Assembly (NCBI RefSeq): GCF_009932355.1
Contig: NZ_LEKU01000021.1
Location: 1 to 49,989, forward strand
Direction of reading: 5' to 3'
DNA length: 49,989 nt
Source: Riemerella anatipestifer_E
GTDB lineage: Bacteria; Bacteroidota; Bacteroidia; Flavobacteriales; Weeksellaceae
In this document: piece by piece, positions 1-9,002 of the stretch
Layout: each line of letters starts with the position of its first letter
How positions within the stretch are numbered: the stretch's first letter is position 1
Notes under the pieces: generated by a model
What the model saw: only the letters and a program-made list of their open reading frames with translations
The model's database searches: none
What the model was told of the DNA's origin: nothing
Position numbers and translations under genes: made by a program

Positions 1-349
<349 letters not shown>

Positions 350-359
350 AAACTGAGGG

Positions 360-390
360 CAAACATATCATCTTTTGTGGAAGTATGCAA
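360..390 (-). promoter_or_regulatory. Promoter, TTG-N20-TAnnTTTG type, reading left
   Basis: On the minus strand a TTG (390-388) is followed after 20 bases by TATGTTTG (367-360), an exact match to the Bacteroidota primary-sigma -7 box TAnnTTTG. The ATG at 349 lies 10 bases beyond. It supports leftward transcription through the GT tract. Confidence 0.55.
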
Positions 391-508
391 GTTTTTGGAA
401 AAAAAGTAATAAATAGGGCATAATTTATATCCACCACTCTATAAAAAACAAAACTAATTTTCTTTTTTGTTTCTAATGGGCTTTCTTTCTTTCCTCGTAA
501 AAAAAGCG

Positions 509-516
509 TACTTTTG
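509..516 (+). promoter_or_regulatory. -7 box (TACTTTTG) for lpxK-punA
   Basis: TACTTTTG matches TAnnTTTG exactly and sits 26 bases before the preferred lpxK start at 543. No clear TTG lies at the expected -33 distance. Confidence 0.5.
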
Positions 517-542
517 CCTACGGAAATTTGTAAGTGGACTAT

Positions 543-1568
543 ATGAAAAGATGGTATCTCTATCCTTTTTCCTTAATCTATCATCTAGGGACTTCTGTAA
601 GAAACAAAATGTATGATTGGGGATTGTTGCCTTCTACGAAATTTAATACATCTATTATCAATGTAGGTAACCTCTCCGTAGGTGGTAGCGGGAAATCTCC
701 AATGGTAATGCATATTGCAGAACTCCTTTCAAAAAGTCATCGTACGGGAGTGCTTTCTAGAGGCTATGGACGTACTACCAAAGGCTATGGAGTTGTGAAT
801 TACAATAGTAATTATAAAACGGTAGGCGATGAAGCTATGCAACTTTTTGAACGCTTTAAGAATCGTTTTGTAATTGGGGTAAGTGAGGATAGAGTTTTCG
901 GTGCTAAAAAACTTATTTCCGATATGGATTTAGATGTGCTAGTGCTAGATGATGCATTTCAGCACCGCCGAATCAATGCAGGGCTTAACATCTTAATGAC
1001 CGACTACAACGACCCTTACTTTAAAGACTTTATTCTTCCTGCAGGGAATTTAAGGGAGAGCCGAAACGGAATGAAAAGGGCTCATATCATTGTAGTTTCT
1101 AAATGTCCTGCCAATATTACGGAGGAGAAAAAACAATACTATATTTCTAGAATAAGCCCTAAACATTACCAAAAGGTATTTTTCTCCACCATCAATTATG
1201 ATGAAACGGTGTTCTCCAAAACACAATCTTTACCAGATAATAATTTGGCTTATTACGATATATTGGTGATTACAGGAATTGCCAATCCAACGCCTTTCCT
1301 AGAACATCTGAATAGATTTGCTAAGAGAGTAAAGCACCTTAAATTTAAAGACCACCACAGCTTTACAGATGCTGATGTGCAAAAAATAATCTCCGAGTAT
1401 AAAAAAATGGGAGATTATAAAATGATACTTACCACAGAAAAAGATTTTGTAAGGCTAAAAACTTTTGAATATCTAAGTGATAAATTATATTACTGGCCTA
1501 TCAATGTAGAAATGGATAAGCTAGAGGAGTTTAACAAAATAATACTGAATTATGTTAGAAAAATTTAA
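543..1568 (+). CDS. lpxK: Tetraacyldisaccharide 4'-kinase (LpxK)
   Basis: LpxK phosphorylates the 4' position of the tetraacyldisaccharide 1-phosphate, giving lipid IVA, on the inner face of the inner membrane. An N-terminal hydrophobic anchor is followed by the family P-loop (GGSGKSP) and the LDDAFQHR motif near residue 140. The full length is as expected. A GTG at 534 would add three residues, but the ATG at 543 (MKRWYLYPF) matches the usual LpxK N-terminus better, so it was chosen. The gene overlaps the start of punA by 17 bases, so the two are probably translationally coupled. A TAnnTTTG box lies just upstream. Confidence 0.95.
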   Translation: MKRWYLYPFSLIYHLGTSVRNKMYDWGLLPSTKFNTSIINVGNLSVGGSGKSPMVMHIAELLSKSHRTGVLSRGYGRTTKGYGVVNYNSNYKTVGDEAMQLFERFKNRFVIGVSEDRVFGAKKLISDMDLDVLVLDDAFQHRRINAGLNILMTDYNDPYFKDFILPAGNLRESRNGMKRAHIIVVSKCPANITEEKKQYYISRISPKHYQKVFFSTINYDETVFSKTQSLPDNNLAYYDILVITGIANPTPFLEHLNRFAKRVKHLKFKDHHSFTDADVQKIISEYKKMGDYKMILTTEKDFVRLKTFEYLSDKLYYWPINVEMDKLEEFNKIILNYVRKI

Positions 1569-2364
1569 AGAAACAGCAGCGTTCATTAAGAACATTATTG
1601 GAGATACACCAGACTTTGCTATCGTGCTAGGCTCTGGATTAGGTAAATTAAAAGACGAAGTAGAGGCAATCCACACTTTGGATTATGCTGACATTCCTAA
1701 TTTCCCTCAAACTACAGTAGTTGGGCACGGAGGTAGCTTAATCTACGGTATGCTAGAAGGTAAGAAAGTGCTTATGATGAGCGGGAGATTCCACTACTAC
1801 GAGGGACATTCTATTGAGACGGTAACTTTCCCTTTCCGTGTATTCCACTTATTAGGAATTAAAAATCTAATCGTTTCTAATGCTTCGGGTGGGGTAAATC
1901 CTAACTTTAAAGTGGCTGATGTGATGCTGATTAACGACCACATCAATATGATGCCAGAACACCCATTAAGGGGCAAAAATATAGATGAATTAGGACCTCG
2001 TTTCGTGGATATGAGTGAGCCTTATAACAGAAAAATGTTAAGCATTGCTGAAGAAGTAGCAAAAGAGAATAACATCACGGTACACCAAGGGGTTTATGTA
2101 GCTCTACAAGGACCTACCTTTGAAACACCTGCTGAATACGGGTTAATCCGTGCTATTGGTGGTGATGCTGTGGGTATGAGTACCGTGCCTGAAGTTATTG
2201 TAGCAAAACATCAAGGTATGGATGTATTTGGTATTTCTATCATTACCGACTTAGGCGGACCAGAAATTGCGTTCAATGTTTCTCACGAGGAAGTTTTAGA
2301 AGCAGCTAACAAGGCTATGCCTAATGTGATTACAATCGTAAAAGGATTGGTAAAGAATTACTAA
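1552..2364 (+). CDS. punA: Purine nucleoside phosphorylase (PNP class I)
   Basis: Trimeric PNP-I family enzyme that splits purine nucleosides with phosphate to base and ribose 1-phosphate (purine salvage, cytosol). Visible motifs are the phosphate loop GSGLG (27-31), GHGGSLIYG (58-66), MSGRFHYYEG (76-85), the base-binding Glu in GPTFE (187-191) and GMSTVPEV (208-215). At the position of the mammalian base-contacting Asn243 this protein has Asp (Asp233, in ITDLGG). In human PNP the Asn243Asp change is known to admit 6-aminopurines, so adenosine activity is possible; this is inference. The start overlaps the end of lpxK by 17 bases. A strong terminator follows. Confidence 0.93.
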   Translation: MLEKFKETAAFIKNIIGDTPDFAIVLGSGLGKLKDEVEAIHTLDYADIPNFPQTTVVGHGGSLIYGMLEGKKVLMMSGRFHYYEGHSIETVTFPFRVFHLLGIKNLIVSNASGGVNPNFKVADVMLINDHINMMPEHPLRGKNIDELGPRFVDMSEPYNRKMLSIAEEVAKENNITVHQGVYVALQGPTFETPAEYGLIRAIGGDAVGMSTVPEVIVAKHQGMDVFGISIITDLGGPEIAFNVSHEEVLEAANKAMPNVITIVKGLVKNY

Positions 2365-2385
2365 AAAAATATAAATGATTAGCTA

Positions 2386-2416
2386 AGAGACTGTACTTGT
2401 TGCAGTCTCTTTTTTT
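2386..2416 (+). terminator. Rho-independent terminator after punA
   Basis: AGAGACTG (2386-2393) pairs perfectly with CAGTCTCT (2403-2410) and is followed by a T run. Confidence 0.88.
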
Positions 2417-2475
2417 ATTGATAAAAAGATAATAACAAGTTTTTAACATTGTAGCTTCATAAAACATAAAACCAC

Positions 2476-2483
2476 TATCTTTG
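2476..2483 (+). promoter_or_regulatory. -7 box (TATCTTTG) almost touching the dnaB ATG
   Basis: An exact TAnnTTTG match ends only four bases before the dnaB start codon. A TTG lies at 2449-2451, 24 bases upstream, slightly longer than the usual spacing. If this box is used, the transcript would begin at or next to the ATG and be leaderless. Confidence 0.5.
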
Positions 2484-2487
2484 CCCT

Positions 2488-4059
2488 ATGGCACAGAAGG
2501 AAACATTATCATCTTTAGTCAACGGTAATTTTGCGAAGGAACTCTCTATTTCTCAAGGCAAAATGCCACCCAATGCAGTAGATTTAGAAAGACTGGTTAT
2601 AGGGGCTTTTCTTATTGATAAAAAAGCTCTTGATAATACTTACGATTTACTCACGCCTGAAGTATTTTACGACCCTAGACATCAGGAGATTTACCGCATC
2701 ATCATTAAGTTATTTGGCGACAATACACCGATAGACATTTTAACGGTAATCCAAGAGTTAAAGAAGCAAGAAAAACTTAATTTGGCTGGTGGGGACGCTT
2801 ATATCATAGATTTAACCACAGGCATCAGTTCTTCTGCCCATATAGAATACCACGCGAGAGTTATCCTAGAAAAATACATTTTGAGGTCGCTTATCAACGT
2901 ATCTGCGAATGTGATAGACAATTCTTACAAAGAATCCACAGATGTATTTGAGCTTTTAGACCGTGCCGAACAATCTTTCTTTGAAATTACCAACGGAACG
3001 ATAAAAAAAGGCTTTGATACCGCTAGTTCTTTAGTAAGCGAAGCCATTGAAAAAATTAAATCTCTTAAAGATAAAGAAGGGCTTTCGGGTATTCCTTCGG
3101 GATTTACCCAACTTGATAAGGAAACAGGAGGTTGGCAAAACTCAGATTTGATTATCATAGCAGCTCGTCCTGGTATGGGTAAAACGGCGTTTATCCTTTC
3201 TATGGCTAGAAATATTGCAGTGGAACATCAAATTCCTATTGCTGTATTTTCATTAGAGATGGCATCAGTGCAGCTTATTACCAGAATGATTTCTTCCGAG
3301 ACAGGGATTTCCTCTGAAAAATTAAGAAAAGGTCAAATGAGTGATGAAGAATGGCAACGCCTCTTTAACAATGTTGCTGCTTTAGAAAACGCTCCACTTT
3401 ATATAGATGAGACACCTGCTCTCTCCATTTTTGACTTTAGAGCAAAGTGCCGAAGACTTGTAATGCAACACGGCGTGAGAATCATTATGGTGGATTATTT
3501 ACAGCTGATGACTGCAAACTCTGGAAAGGGTGGTACAAGGGAGCAAGAAATTTCTACCATATCTCGTTCATTAAAAGCCATCGCAAAGGAACTTAATGTG
3601 CCTATTATTGCTTTATCACAGCTTTCTAGAACGGTGGAAACTCGCCCTAACAAACGCCCTCAACTTTCTGATTTAAGGGAATCTGGTGCGATAGAGCAAG
3701 ATGCGGATATTGTATCCTTTATCTTCCGTCCAGAATATTACAAGATAGATTTTTGGGATAACGATGAGGAAGGAGCACAAACCAGTACCACCAACCAAGC
3801 CGAGATTATTTTAGCAAAACACCGTAATGGTGCCACGGGCGAAGTAAGGCTTTCTTTCTTTAAGGAAATTGCCAAGTTTGCGGATTTAGATTTATACGGA
3901 GGTTACGAAAGTTCTAATTTTGGACAAATGGATAATAATCCTAGCGGATTTGAAAGCATCAAAACCACCATACAACCTAGTGCTGCATTTGATATTCCAG
4001 ATAATATTTCTGGGTCTTCTATGAATGAGATTGACGATTATGATGATATGCCATTCTAA
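2488..4059 (+). CDS. dnaB: Replicative DNA helicase DnaB
   Basis: Hexameric 5'-3' helicase that unwinds DNA at the replication fork and recruits primase. The N-terminal domain (about 28-130) begins after an N-terminal extension; the RecA-like C-terminal ATPase carries Walker A ARPGMGKT (226-233), a Walker B ending in MVDYLQL, and the conserved QLSR and RESGAIEQDAD motifs. There is no intein and the 523-residue length is normal for the family plus a flexible acidic C-terminal tail. The stop codon abuts the rnhA start, so helicase and RNase HI are probably co-expressed. A downstream in-frame ATG at residue 26 is possible but would remove an extension that looks coding. Confidence 0.97.
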   Translation: MAQKETLSSLVNGNFAKELSISQGKMPPNAVDLERLVIGAFLIDKKALDNTYDLLTPEVFYDPRHQEIYRIIIKLFGDNTPIDILTVIQELKKQEKLNLAGGDAYIIDLTTGISSSAHIEYHARVILEKYILRSLINVSANVIDNSYKESTDVFELLDRAEQSFFEITNGTIKKGFDTASSLVSEAIEKIKSLKDKEGLSGIPSGFTQLDKETGGWQNSDLIIIAARPGMGKTAFILSMARNIAVEHQIPIAVFSLEMASVQLITRMISSETGISSEKLRKGQMSDEEWQRLFNNVAALENAPLYIDETPALSIFDFRAKCRRLVMQHGVRIIMVDYLQLMTANSGKGGTREQEISTISRSLKAIAKELNVPIIALSQLSRTVETRPNKRPQLSDLRESGAIEQDADIVSFIFRPEYYKIDFWDNDEEGAQTSTTNQAEIILAKHRNGATGEVRLSFFKEIAKFADLDLYGGYESSNFGQMDNNPSGFESIKTTIQPSAAFDIPDNISGSSMNEIDDYDDMPF

Positions 4060-4539
4060 ATGAAGATTGACATCTACACAGACGGAGCCTGTAGCGGAAA
4101 TCCAGGCAAAGGTGGCTATGGAATTATTATGCGAGTTTCTGGACTGAACTATGAGAAAGCATTTTCGCAAGGGTTTAGAAAAACGACTAATAACCGTATG
4201 GAACTATTGGCGGTTATTGTGGCATTAGAAAAACTCAAAAACAACGAAAACGAAGTTCATATCTACACCGATAGCAAGTATGTCGCCGATGCCATTAACC
4301 AAAAGTGGCTGTATGGTTGGATAAAAAAAGGATTTAATAAAGTTAAAAATCCTGATTTGTGGCAAAGGTTAGTCCCTTTGATGAGAATGCACAACCCAAC
4401 TTTCCATTGGATTAAAGGGCATAACGGACACCCCGATAATGAACGTTGCGATAGGCTAGCCGTAGCCGCTGCAAATGCTCCTACACTAGAAATAGACAAG
4501 GGCTACGAAGAAAACGCAACCCTTGACTCATTGTTTTAG
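4060..4539 (+). CDS. rnhA: Ribonuclease HI
   Basis: Degrades the RNA strand of RNA-DNA hybrids (R-loops, Okazaki primers). The catalytic set is visible: Asp8 in YTDGACSGNPG, Glu48 in NNRMELL, Asp71 in YTDSKYV, and Asp131 with His124 in the loop HNGHPDNE. The 159-residue length is standard for bacterial RNase HI without extra domains. It starts on the base after the dnaB stop codon, a link that fits a joint role at the fork. It converges on the minus-strand SIMPL gene with only 18 bases between them and no obvious terminator. Confidence 0.96.
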   Translation: MKIDIYTDGACSGNPGKGGYGIIMRVSGLNYEKAFSQGFRKTTNNRMELLAVIVALEKLKNNENEVHIYTDSKYVADAINQKWLYGWIKKGFNKVKNPDLWQRLVPLMRMHNPTFHWIKGHNGHPDNERCDRLAVAAANAPTLEIDKGYEENATLDSLF

Positions 4540-4557
4540 TATTTTATCCTTTATAAT

Positions 4558-5250
4558 TTAATCTAGCTGAAACTTAACATTAACAAAAGTTTCGTATTTG
4601 ATTTTATTAAACTCTATATCAATAGGAGCTTCTGAACTAGCATCATAGCTTTCCACTGTCTTTGCAGAACGCATCATCATAGGAGTTACTTGAGGATAGG
4701 CATTATTTTCATCGGAAATAAAGATAGCTTTACCTAATTTTTGATTTAAAGTTTTCACCATTCGTTCTGCAGTGAGCTTAGATTTTAAAACGGCTTTACT
4801 TTTCAGGGCTAACAAAAGTTCTTCTTCTTTGGTATATTCTAGTTTAGAGATGTTCACATTAGAAATACCTTGCTCTTCTAGTGCCATCAAGACTTTACCC
4901 GCCGTAACCGCATTACGAACGATAAGAGAGTAGTTCTTTTGTTTAATAATGTTTTGACCTTTTAGAAAATAAGTTTTAAACCCACTAGATAAACCATTAA
5001 GAGATAAATCTTTCTCGGTGTTGATGCCTAGTTTTTTAAGGGCACTTTCCATTCTTTTTTCTTGTTCTTCTACCGATATTTTGTTTTTAGTATCAGCTTC
5101 ATTGAGGTTGATGTTAATGGTTATTTTATCAGGTATTACCAATGTATCTGCTTTGCCCGAAGTTTCTAAATAAGGCTGGTCTAAAAAGTTCTTCTGCCCA
5201 AAAATAAACTGTCCACAAAATAGCATAAGGGTTAAAAATAAATGTTTCAT
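4558..5250 (-). CDS. SIMPL-domain (DUF541) exported protein
   Basis: Predicted periplasmic or outer-membrane-associated protein of the SIMPL family, whose members are widespread but poorly understood. Residues 1-18 form a signal peptide ending before QKNFLDQ. The rest has the SIMPL layout: an initial beta strand with a 'symmetric' DKITININL segment, a central helix-rich part (EEQEKRMESALKKLG) and a final strand region ending in FVNVKFQLD. Length (230) is typical. The ATG at 5250 gives a clean signal peptide. It stands alone between a convergent rnhA and the terminator of the following minus-strand gene. A TA-N3-TTTG sequence upstream may be its -7 box but is off consensus. Confidence 0.82.
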   Translation of the reverse strand: MKHLFLTLMLFCGQFIFGQKNFLDQPYLETSGKADTLVIPDKITININLNEADTKNKISVEEQEKRMESALKKLGINTEKDLSLNGLSSGFKTYFLKGQNIIKQKNYSLIVRNAVTAGKVLMALEEQGISNVNISKLEYTKEEELLLALKSKAVLKSKLTAERMVKTLNQKLGKAIFISDENNAYPQVTPMMMRSAKTVESYDASSEAPIDIEFNKIKYETFVNVKFQLD

Positions 5251-5337
5251 AATTTTGTTTTAGCTCCTCCGTATCAAATAATATGCCGAGGGTTTTCATA
5301 AAATCTCTCAATTCATAATTTAATTCAATGTAATAAA

Positions 5338-5377
5338 AAAAGAGGCTGTTCTCAATATTTTTGAAACCGCCTCTTTT
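5338..5377 (-). terminator. Rho-independent terminator of the hydrolase operon
   Basis: Read on the minus strand, AAAAGAGGC (5377-5369) pairs with GCCTCTTTT (5346-5338), with extra pairing inside the loop and a following T run. It lies just past the stop of the 1015-residue hydrolase gene. Confidence 0.85.
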
Positions 5378-5382
5378 AAGAT

Positions 5383-8300
5383 TTATTTTTTAATAAGTGT
5401 TTGCCCAACAAGCATCTGCCCATCTTTTATGATTTTTACAAAATAGCTTCCTGTAGGGAGGTTAGAAAGGCTGAAATCTTTACCTGTTTTTTGAATTACG
5501 GTATTCCCTAAGCTGTTTACTACTGTAATGTGATAGGTTTCGCTGGAAGTGCTTTGACTCTGGATTAGATTGTTATCTTCAGGAGATTGTTTCGGACATA
5601 CTGGCTCCATTATTCTGGCAATGGTATAGTCGTCATTTTGAACTTTTGACACTGTGTAGGTGTACTCGCACATACCAGGAGCGGGTGGAGTTATAGTGGT
5701 AGCATAAGTGCTACTGCCACATTTATTTTTAGCGTTTACTTCTAAATCTAAACGCCAGTTGTACCCACGTCCATTTGCAAAGTAAGTATAGCCTGTTCTT
5801 ATGGCTCCTGTGTCTTTTCTTGTCCAAGTAACATCTGCTGGGGTTAAGCCTTGGTCTTCTAAGGTAGCTTCTTTGTTTAAAGATTCTATACGCTGGATTA
5901 CATAGTTTGTGCTTCCTTCCTCTGGTTTTATACGTAATTGAGGTTTACCTACCCAGATTTTTTGAGATATTTTTTGTCCACTGGCGAAATTTACATATAC
6001 ATATCCCAATCCATTTTGGACTCCTTTAACTTGCACTGTATTGTCTGCATTGTTACCAACAATCTGCAAATTTGGAGATGTACTCCATATAAATCTACTA
6101 GGAAGGCTACACGGGTCTGTAGTATTTATGGATATTTGTGCTGTCTCGTCTAAACAAAGTATTTTTTGTGTAGTAGATAATGCAATCTTAGATAAATCAA
6201 GATTAGGAGCTTGGTAATTTCCTTCTATTTCTTTCATAAGCCAATCTACTAATTCATTTGATACGAATACATGCTCCTCATTTGTTTTTGCAATAAAATA
6301 GGCATCAAAAGGGATTTCCCGATTGCATAGTAAATTTCTATTGATATCTGCATTCCAATCAAAATTCGGATTTTTGAAGGCTAAAGAGCTCACAGTAGGT
6401 ATAAACGCATGGTTATGTCTATTTTGTCTCCATTGTACATCTTTTAGACCTCCCTCTCTTAAAGGTTGGTCGAACTCTTGTTGAAATATATCAAATGTTC
6501 CAAAAGTTCCTCCTTGCACCACATCCATAGAACCTCTAGGATTAGGATTATTTGTATAAACTTTTTTATCAATTATATTGATACCGCAGGTAAAAGTCAT
6601 TCTTGTCAATGGAATGCGACACTTCACCGTTTTTGTAAATCTTCCTTCAAAATTAAGTGCAGTATTATTGGGTGCAGGTAGGGCATTATCAACCAAAACT
6701 ACTGCTTTCAATCTCAATGGACCAAATCCTGCCATTTCTAATAGTGTCTGCCCTTCCGAATTCGTCTTTTGCCCCGTGGTAGCTCCGTTGGCAATAGCTA
6801 TATTTCTCGTCTGTATAGGAAATCCATTGGAACCTGACACACCATTGTTAGTTAGATTTTGTAGAAATTGTTTACGAAACGGATGATTATTGTTTCTTCC
6901 TGAATTACTTGAAAGATAGGTAGGATTAGGATAGCCATCAAGTTGCTCAATAAGCATCTGCCGTGCAGCTGGAGAGAAGAAGTTTTCTTTAAATTTATTA
7001 GCTGCTTGTTCAGAGCCTCCAATGGTTCCAAAAAAGAGTAAATTGGCTTGTGCCGAAAGTGGAATATTGGCTCCATGATGAGGACTATCAAAACTTACCC
7101 ATAGCCGTGTATTGTGGGGAATATTATTTTTCTCCATATAGGCTAAAGCATATCTAGAAATAAGCCCTCCCATACTGGGACCTATTAGTATAATTTTTTC
7201 TGAACTCCCGTTTTGTTTTAGTTTATCATTTTCTCTTTTAAGTAGTTCTACCACTGCCATTGCATTTCGTTCTATAAAATCTGCTCCATTAGGAAAATTG
7301 ACCAAAGTAACATCAAAGCCTTTGTTTTGAAGTTCAGTAACCAAATTTTTTTCATTTCCATTATTTGGAATATTATCAGTGTCGAATGCCATTAATTCAT
7401 AAAGACTAGATTTGTCTTTCCTCCAATCTTTACTTTCAGGATGAGTTTTTCTACCATCACCAGGGTCGTACCCATCTAAGATAATTACAGGTTTTCTAAG
7501 TTTGGGTTTTACAGAGAATTTTTCACCGTTAAATCCTGGGTTAGATACTCTATTGTAATAAGTGGTGTACTCTAATACTCCTGATTTAGCAACAGACTCA
7601 TTATAACCTCTAAATGGTGTGGTTTGCGTGATACCTCTGCTCCCTGTAAAATCCTCTTTATCAGAATAAAGTCCATTATTAGTATTGGTTGTAATGAGCT
7701 TATCTTCAAGTTTTACCTCTATACTTTTACGAAATGTTTTGCTGGTTCCGTCCGCAAATTTTAATTTGAAAGAAATATTTTTGTTACCTCCAGAGGTATA
7801 ATTTACTATAAAATTTTGTGATTGGGCTACGGTAAGTTGTGAGTTGAGGTTTAAATTTCGTATCACTCCATCGCCCAAGTTTAGTTCTATACTTTCAATG
7901 GGAGATAGTGTAGGGTCTTGTGCTATGGTACTGCTTGTGAATACATAGTTTACCTGGGTGCTTGTAATTTCTGAAACTAAAGGGCTTACTAAACTGATTT
8001 GAGCTTCCTTAAATGGATTTTTGCCTGGCACATTTCTAAAATAACCATCTTCAAAAACCAAGTTTGGATCTTCATCTGTACCAAAATCAATGTAATTATA
8101 TTTTAGATTAATTACCCCTATCTGCACTTGATTATCTTGCAGACTGCGTCTAGCGTATTCTTGTAGATGTTCGGGAGAAATAAAATTAGGTTGGTAACTG
8201 GCACGGTACATATCACTCCACGACTGGAGAAAATAATCATAAGAAATGCTACTTGGTACCGATGCATTTAGATTTGAAAAAGAAAATACTCGGTCATAGA

Positions 8301-8430
8301 GAATAGGTGTAGTCATTTGGCTTTTGTCTACATACATCATAAGACTATCCATCTTTTGTGTATAAGTTTTTTCTTGAGCATACAGCATTATACTAAGAAA
8401 AAGTGCTGAAAATTTTAAAATTGTTTTCAT
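5383..8430 (-). CDS. T9SS-secreted lipase-like serine hydrolase (1015 aa)
   Basis: Predicted secreted alpha/beta hydrolase; the substrate is unknown. A signal peptide (1-18, ending YAQ) is followed by about 290 residues of beta-rich sequence. The hydrolase core starts at KPVIILDGYDPGDG (about 313-326), with nucleophile Ser419 in the elbow GPSMGG and the lipase/PGAP1-like motif SFDSPHHGAN near 446-455. Residues about 760-930 look like immunoglobulin or PKD-type beta domains. The last 80 residues form a type A T9SS sorting domain (SLGNTVIQ, LPTGSYFVKI, ending TLIKK), which in Bacteroidota directs export through the outer membrane. It follows two paralogous lipoproteins with a four-base gap and shares their first 25 coding bases, so it is the last gene of that operon. 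Confidence 0.85.
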   Translation of the reverse strand: MKTILKFSALFLSIMLYAQEKTYTQKMDSLMMYVDKSQMTTPILYDRVFSFSNLNASVPSSISYDYFLQSWSDMYRASYQPNFISPEHLQEYARRSLQDNQVQIGVINLKYNYIDFGTDEDPNLVFEDGYFRNVPGKNPFKEAQISLVSPLVSEITSTQVNYVFTSSTIAQDPTLSPIESIELNLGDGVIRNLNLNSQLTVAQSQNFIVNYTSGGNKNISFKLKFADGTSKTFRKSIEVKLEDKLITTNTNNGLYSDKEDFTGSRGITQTTPFRGYNESVAKSGVLEYTTYYNRVSNPGFNGEKFSVKPKLRKPVIILDGYDPGDGRKTHPESKDWRKDKSSLYELMAFDTDNIPNNGNEKNLVTELQNKGFDVTLVNFPNGADFIERNAMAVVELLKRENDKLKQNGSSEKIILIGPSMGGLISRYALAYMEKNNIPHNTRLWVSFDSPHHGANIPLSAQANLLFFGTIGGSEQAANKFKENFFSPAARQMLIEQLDGYPNPTYLSSNSGRNNNHPFRKQFLQNLTNNGVSGSNGFPIQTRNIAIANGATTGQKTNSEGQTLLEMAGFGPLRLKAVVLVDNALPAPNNTALNFEGRFTKTVKCRIPLTRMTFTCGINIIDKKVYTNNPNPRGSMDVVQGGTFGTFDIFQQEFDQPLREGGLKDVQWRQNRHNHAFIPTVSSLAFKNPNFDWNADINRNLLCNREIPFDAYFIAKTNEEHVFVSNELVDWLMKEIEGNYQAPNLDLSKIALSTTQKILCLDETAQISINTTDPCSLPSRFIWSTSPNLQIVGNNADNTVQVKGVQNGLGYVYVNFASGQKISQKIWVGKPQLRIKPEEGSTNYVIQRIESLNKEATLEDQGLTPADVTWTRKDTGAIRTGYTYFANGRGYNWRLDLEVNAKNKCGSSTYATTITPPAPGMCEYTYTVSKVQNDDYTIARIMEPVCPKQSPEDNNLIQSQSTSSETYHITVVNSLGNTVIQKTGKDFSLSNLPTGSYFVKIIKDGQMLVGQTLIKK

Positions 8431-8434
8431 AGTT

Positions 8435-8998
8435 TTATTTATTTAGAGTTGCTACATTAATATCAAATCTTCCATCAGTTATATTTATTTTTTCTGAAGG
8501 ATTATCCTTATTATAAAGGGATGCGGAAAAAGTTCCAGAAATAATAGGGTACGAACTTTTAGTTATATTGATAGTACCTGAATTGGTAGAAGATATATAT
8601 ATATTATTATTATAAGCAACATATAATTGTGATTCTGAACTATTTGAATGTGGCTCAAAAGGTTCTCCATCCGATTGTTCTATATTGTAAATAACTTTAT
8701 TATCATCTAACTTTCTGATATACATATGTACAAATCCTCCATTTTTATAATTTTTAATATCTAATCTAAAGCTTCCATAAAGCCTTGAGATAGATAAACC
8801 ATAAGCAGAAGGCCCTCCCAAATTTCGTGTTCCATTTCTAGGGATTAGTACCTTTCCGTTTACTAAACATCCTGCGGTATTGGCTCCGTTTTGAGTAATA
8901 GGAGGAAGTTTGTCTTGAGATTCCTCCGTTGTCCGGTCTTTACATGTAGTAAGTAATAAACCTACTGACAAAACTGAAAATTTTAAAATTGTTTTCAT
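8435..8998 (-). CDS. Surface lipoprotein, paralogue B (intact)
   Basis: Function unknown. A lipoprotein signal ends in LLLTTC with Cys19, followed by Lys-Asp, which partly resembles the acidic/lysine export signal of surface lipoproteins in flavobacteria. A conserved segment (NGANTAGCLVNGKVLIP) follows, then a divergent beta-rich middle and a conserved end (SGTFSASLYN to TLNK). The gene immediately upstream is a tandem copy: ends nearly identical, middles different. The stop is followed by AACT and the ATG of the hydrolase gene. Tight coupling to a secreted hydrolase suggests a partner or protective role, but that is inference. It may belong to a flavobacterial DUF family; I am not sure which. 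Confidence 0.8.
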   Translation of the reverse strand: MKTILKFSVLSVGLLLTTCKDRTTEESQDKLPPITQNGANTAGCLVNGKVLIPRNGTRNLGGPSAYGLSISRLYGSFRLDIKNYKNGGFVHMYIRKLDDNKVIYNIEQSDGEPFEPHSNSSESQLYVAYNNNIYISSTNSGTINITKSSYPIISGTFSASLYNKDNPSEKINITDGRFDINVATLNK

Positions 8999-9002
8999 AG
9001 TT

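Noticed and set aside
534..542. GTG start for lpxK at 534
   Set aside because: The ATG at 543 gives the usual LpxK N-terminus and an ordinary start codon.
5129..5311. 60-codon frame across the SIMPL gene start
   Set aside because: Overlaps the signal peptide region of the SIMPL gene in another frame and has no support of its own.
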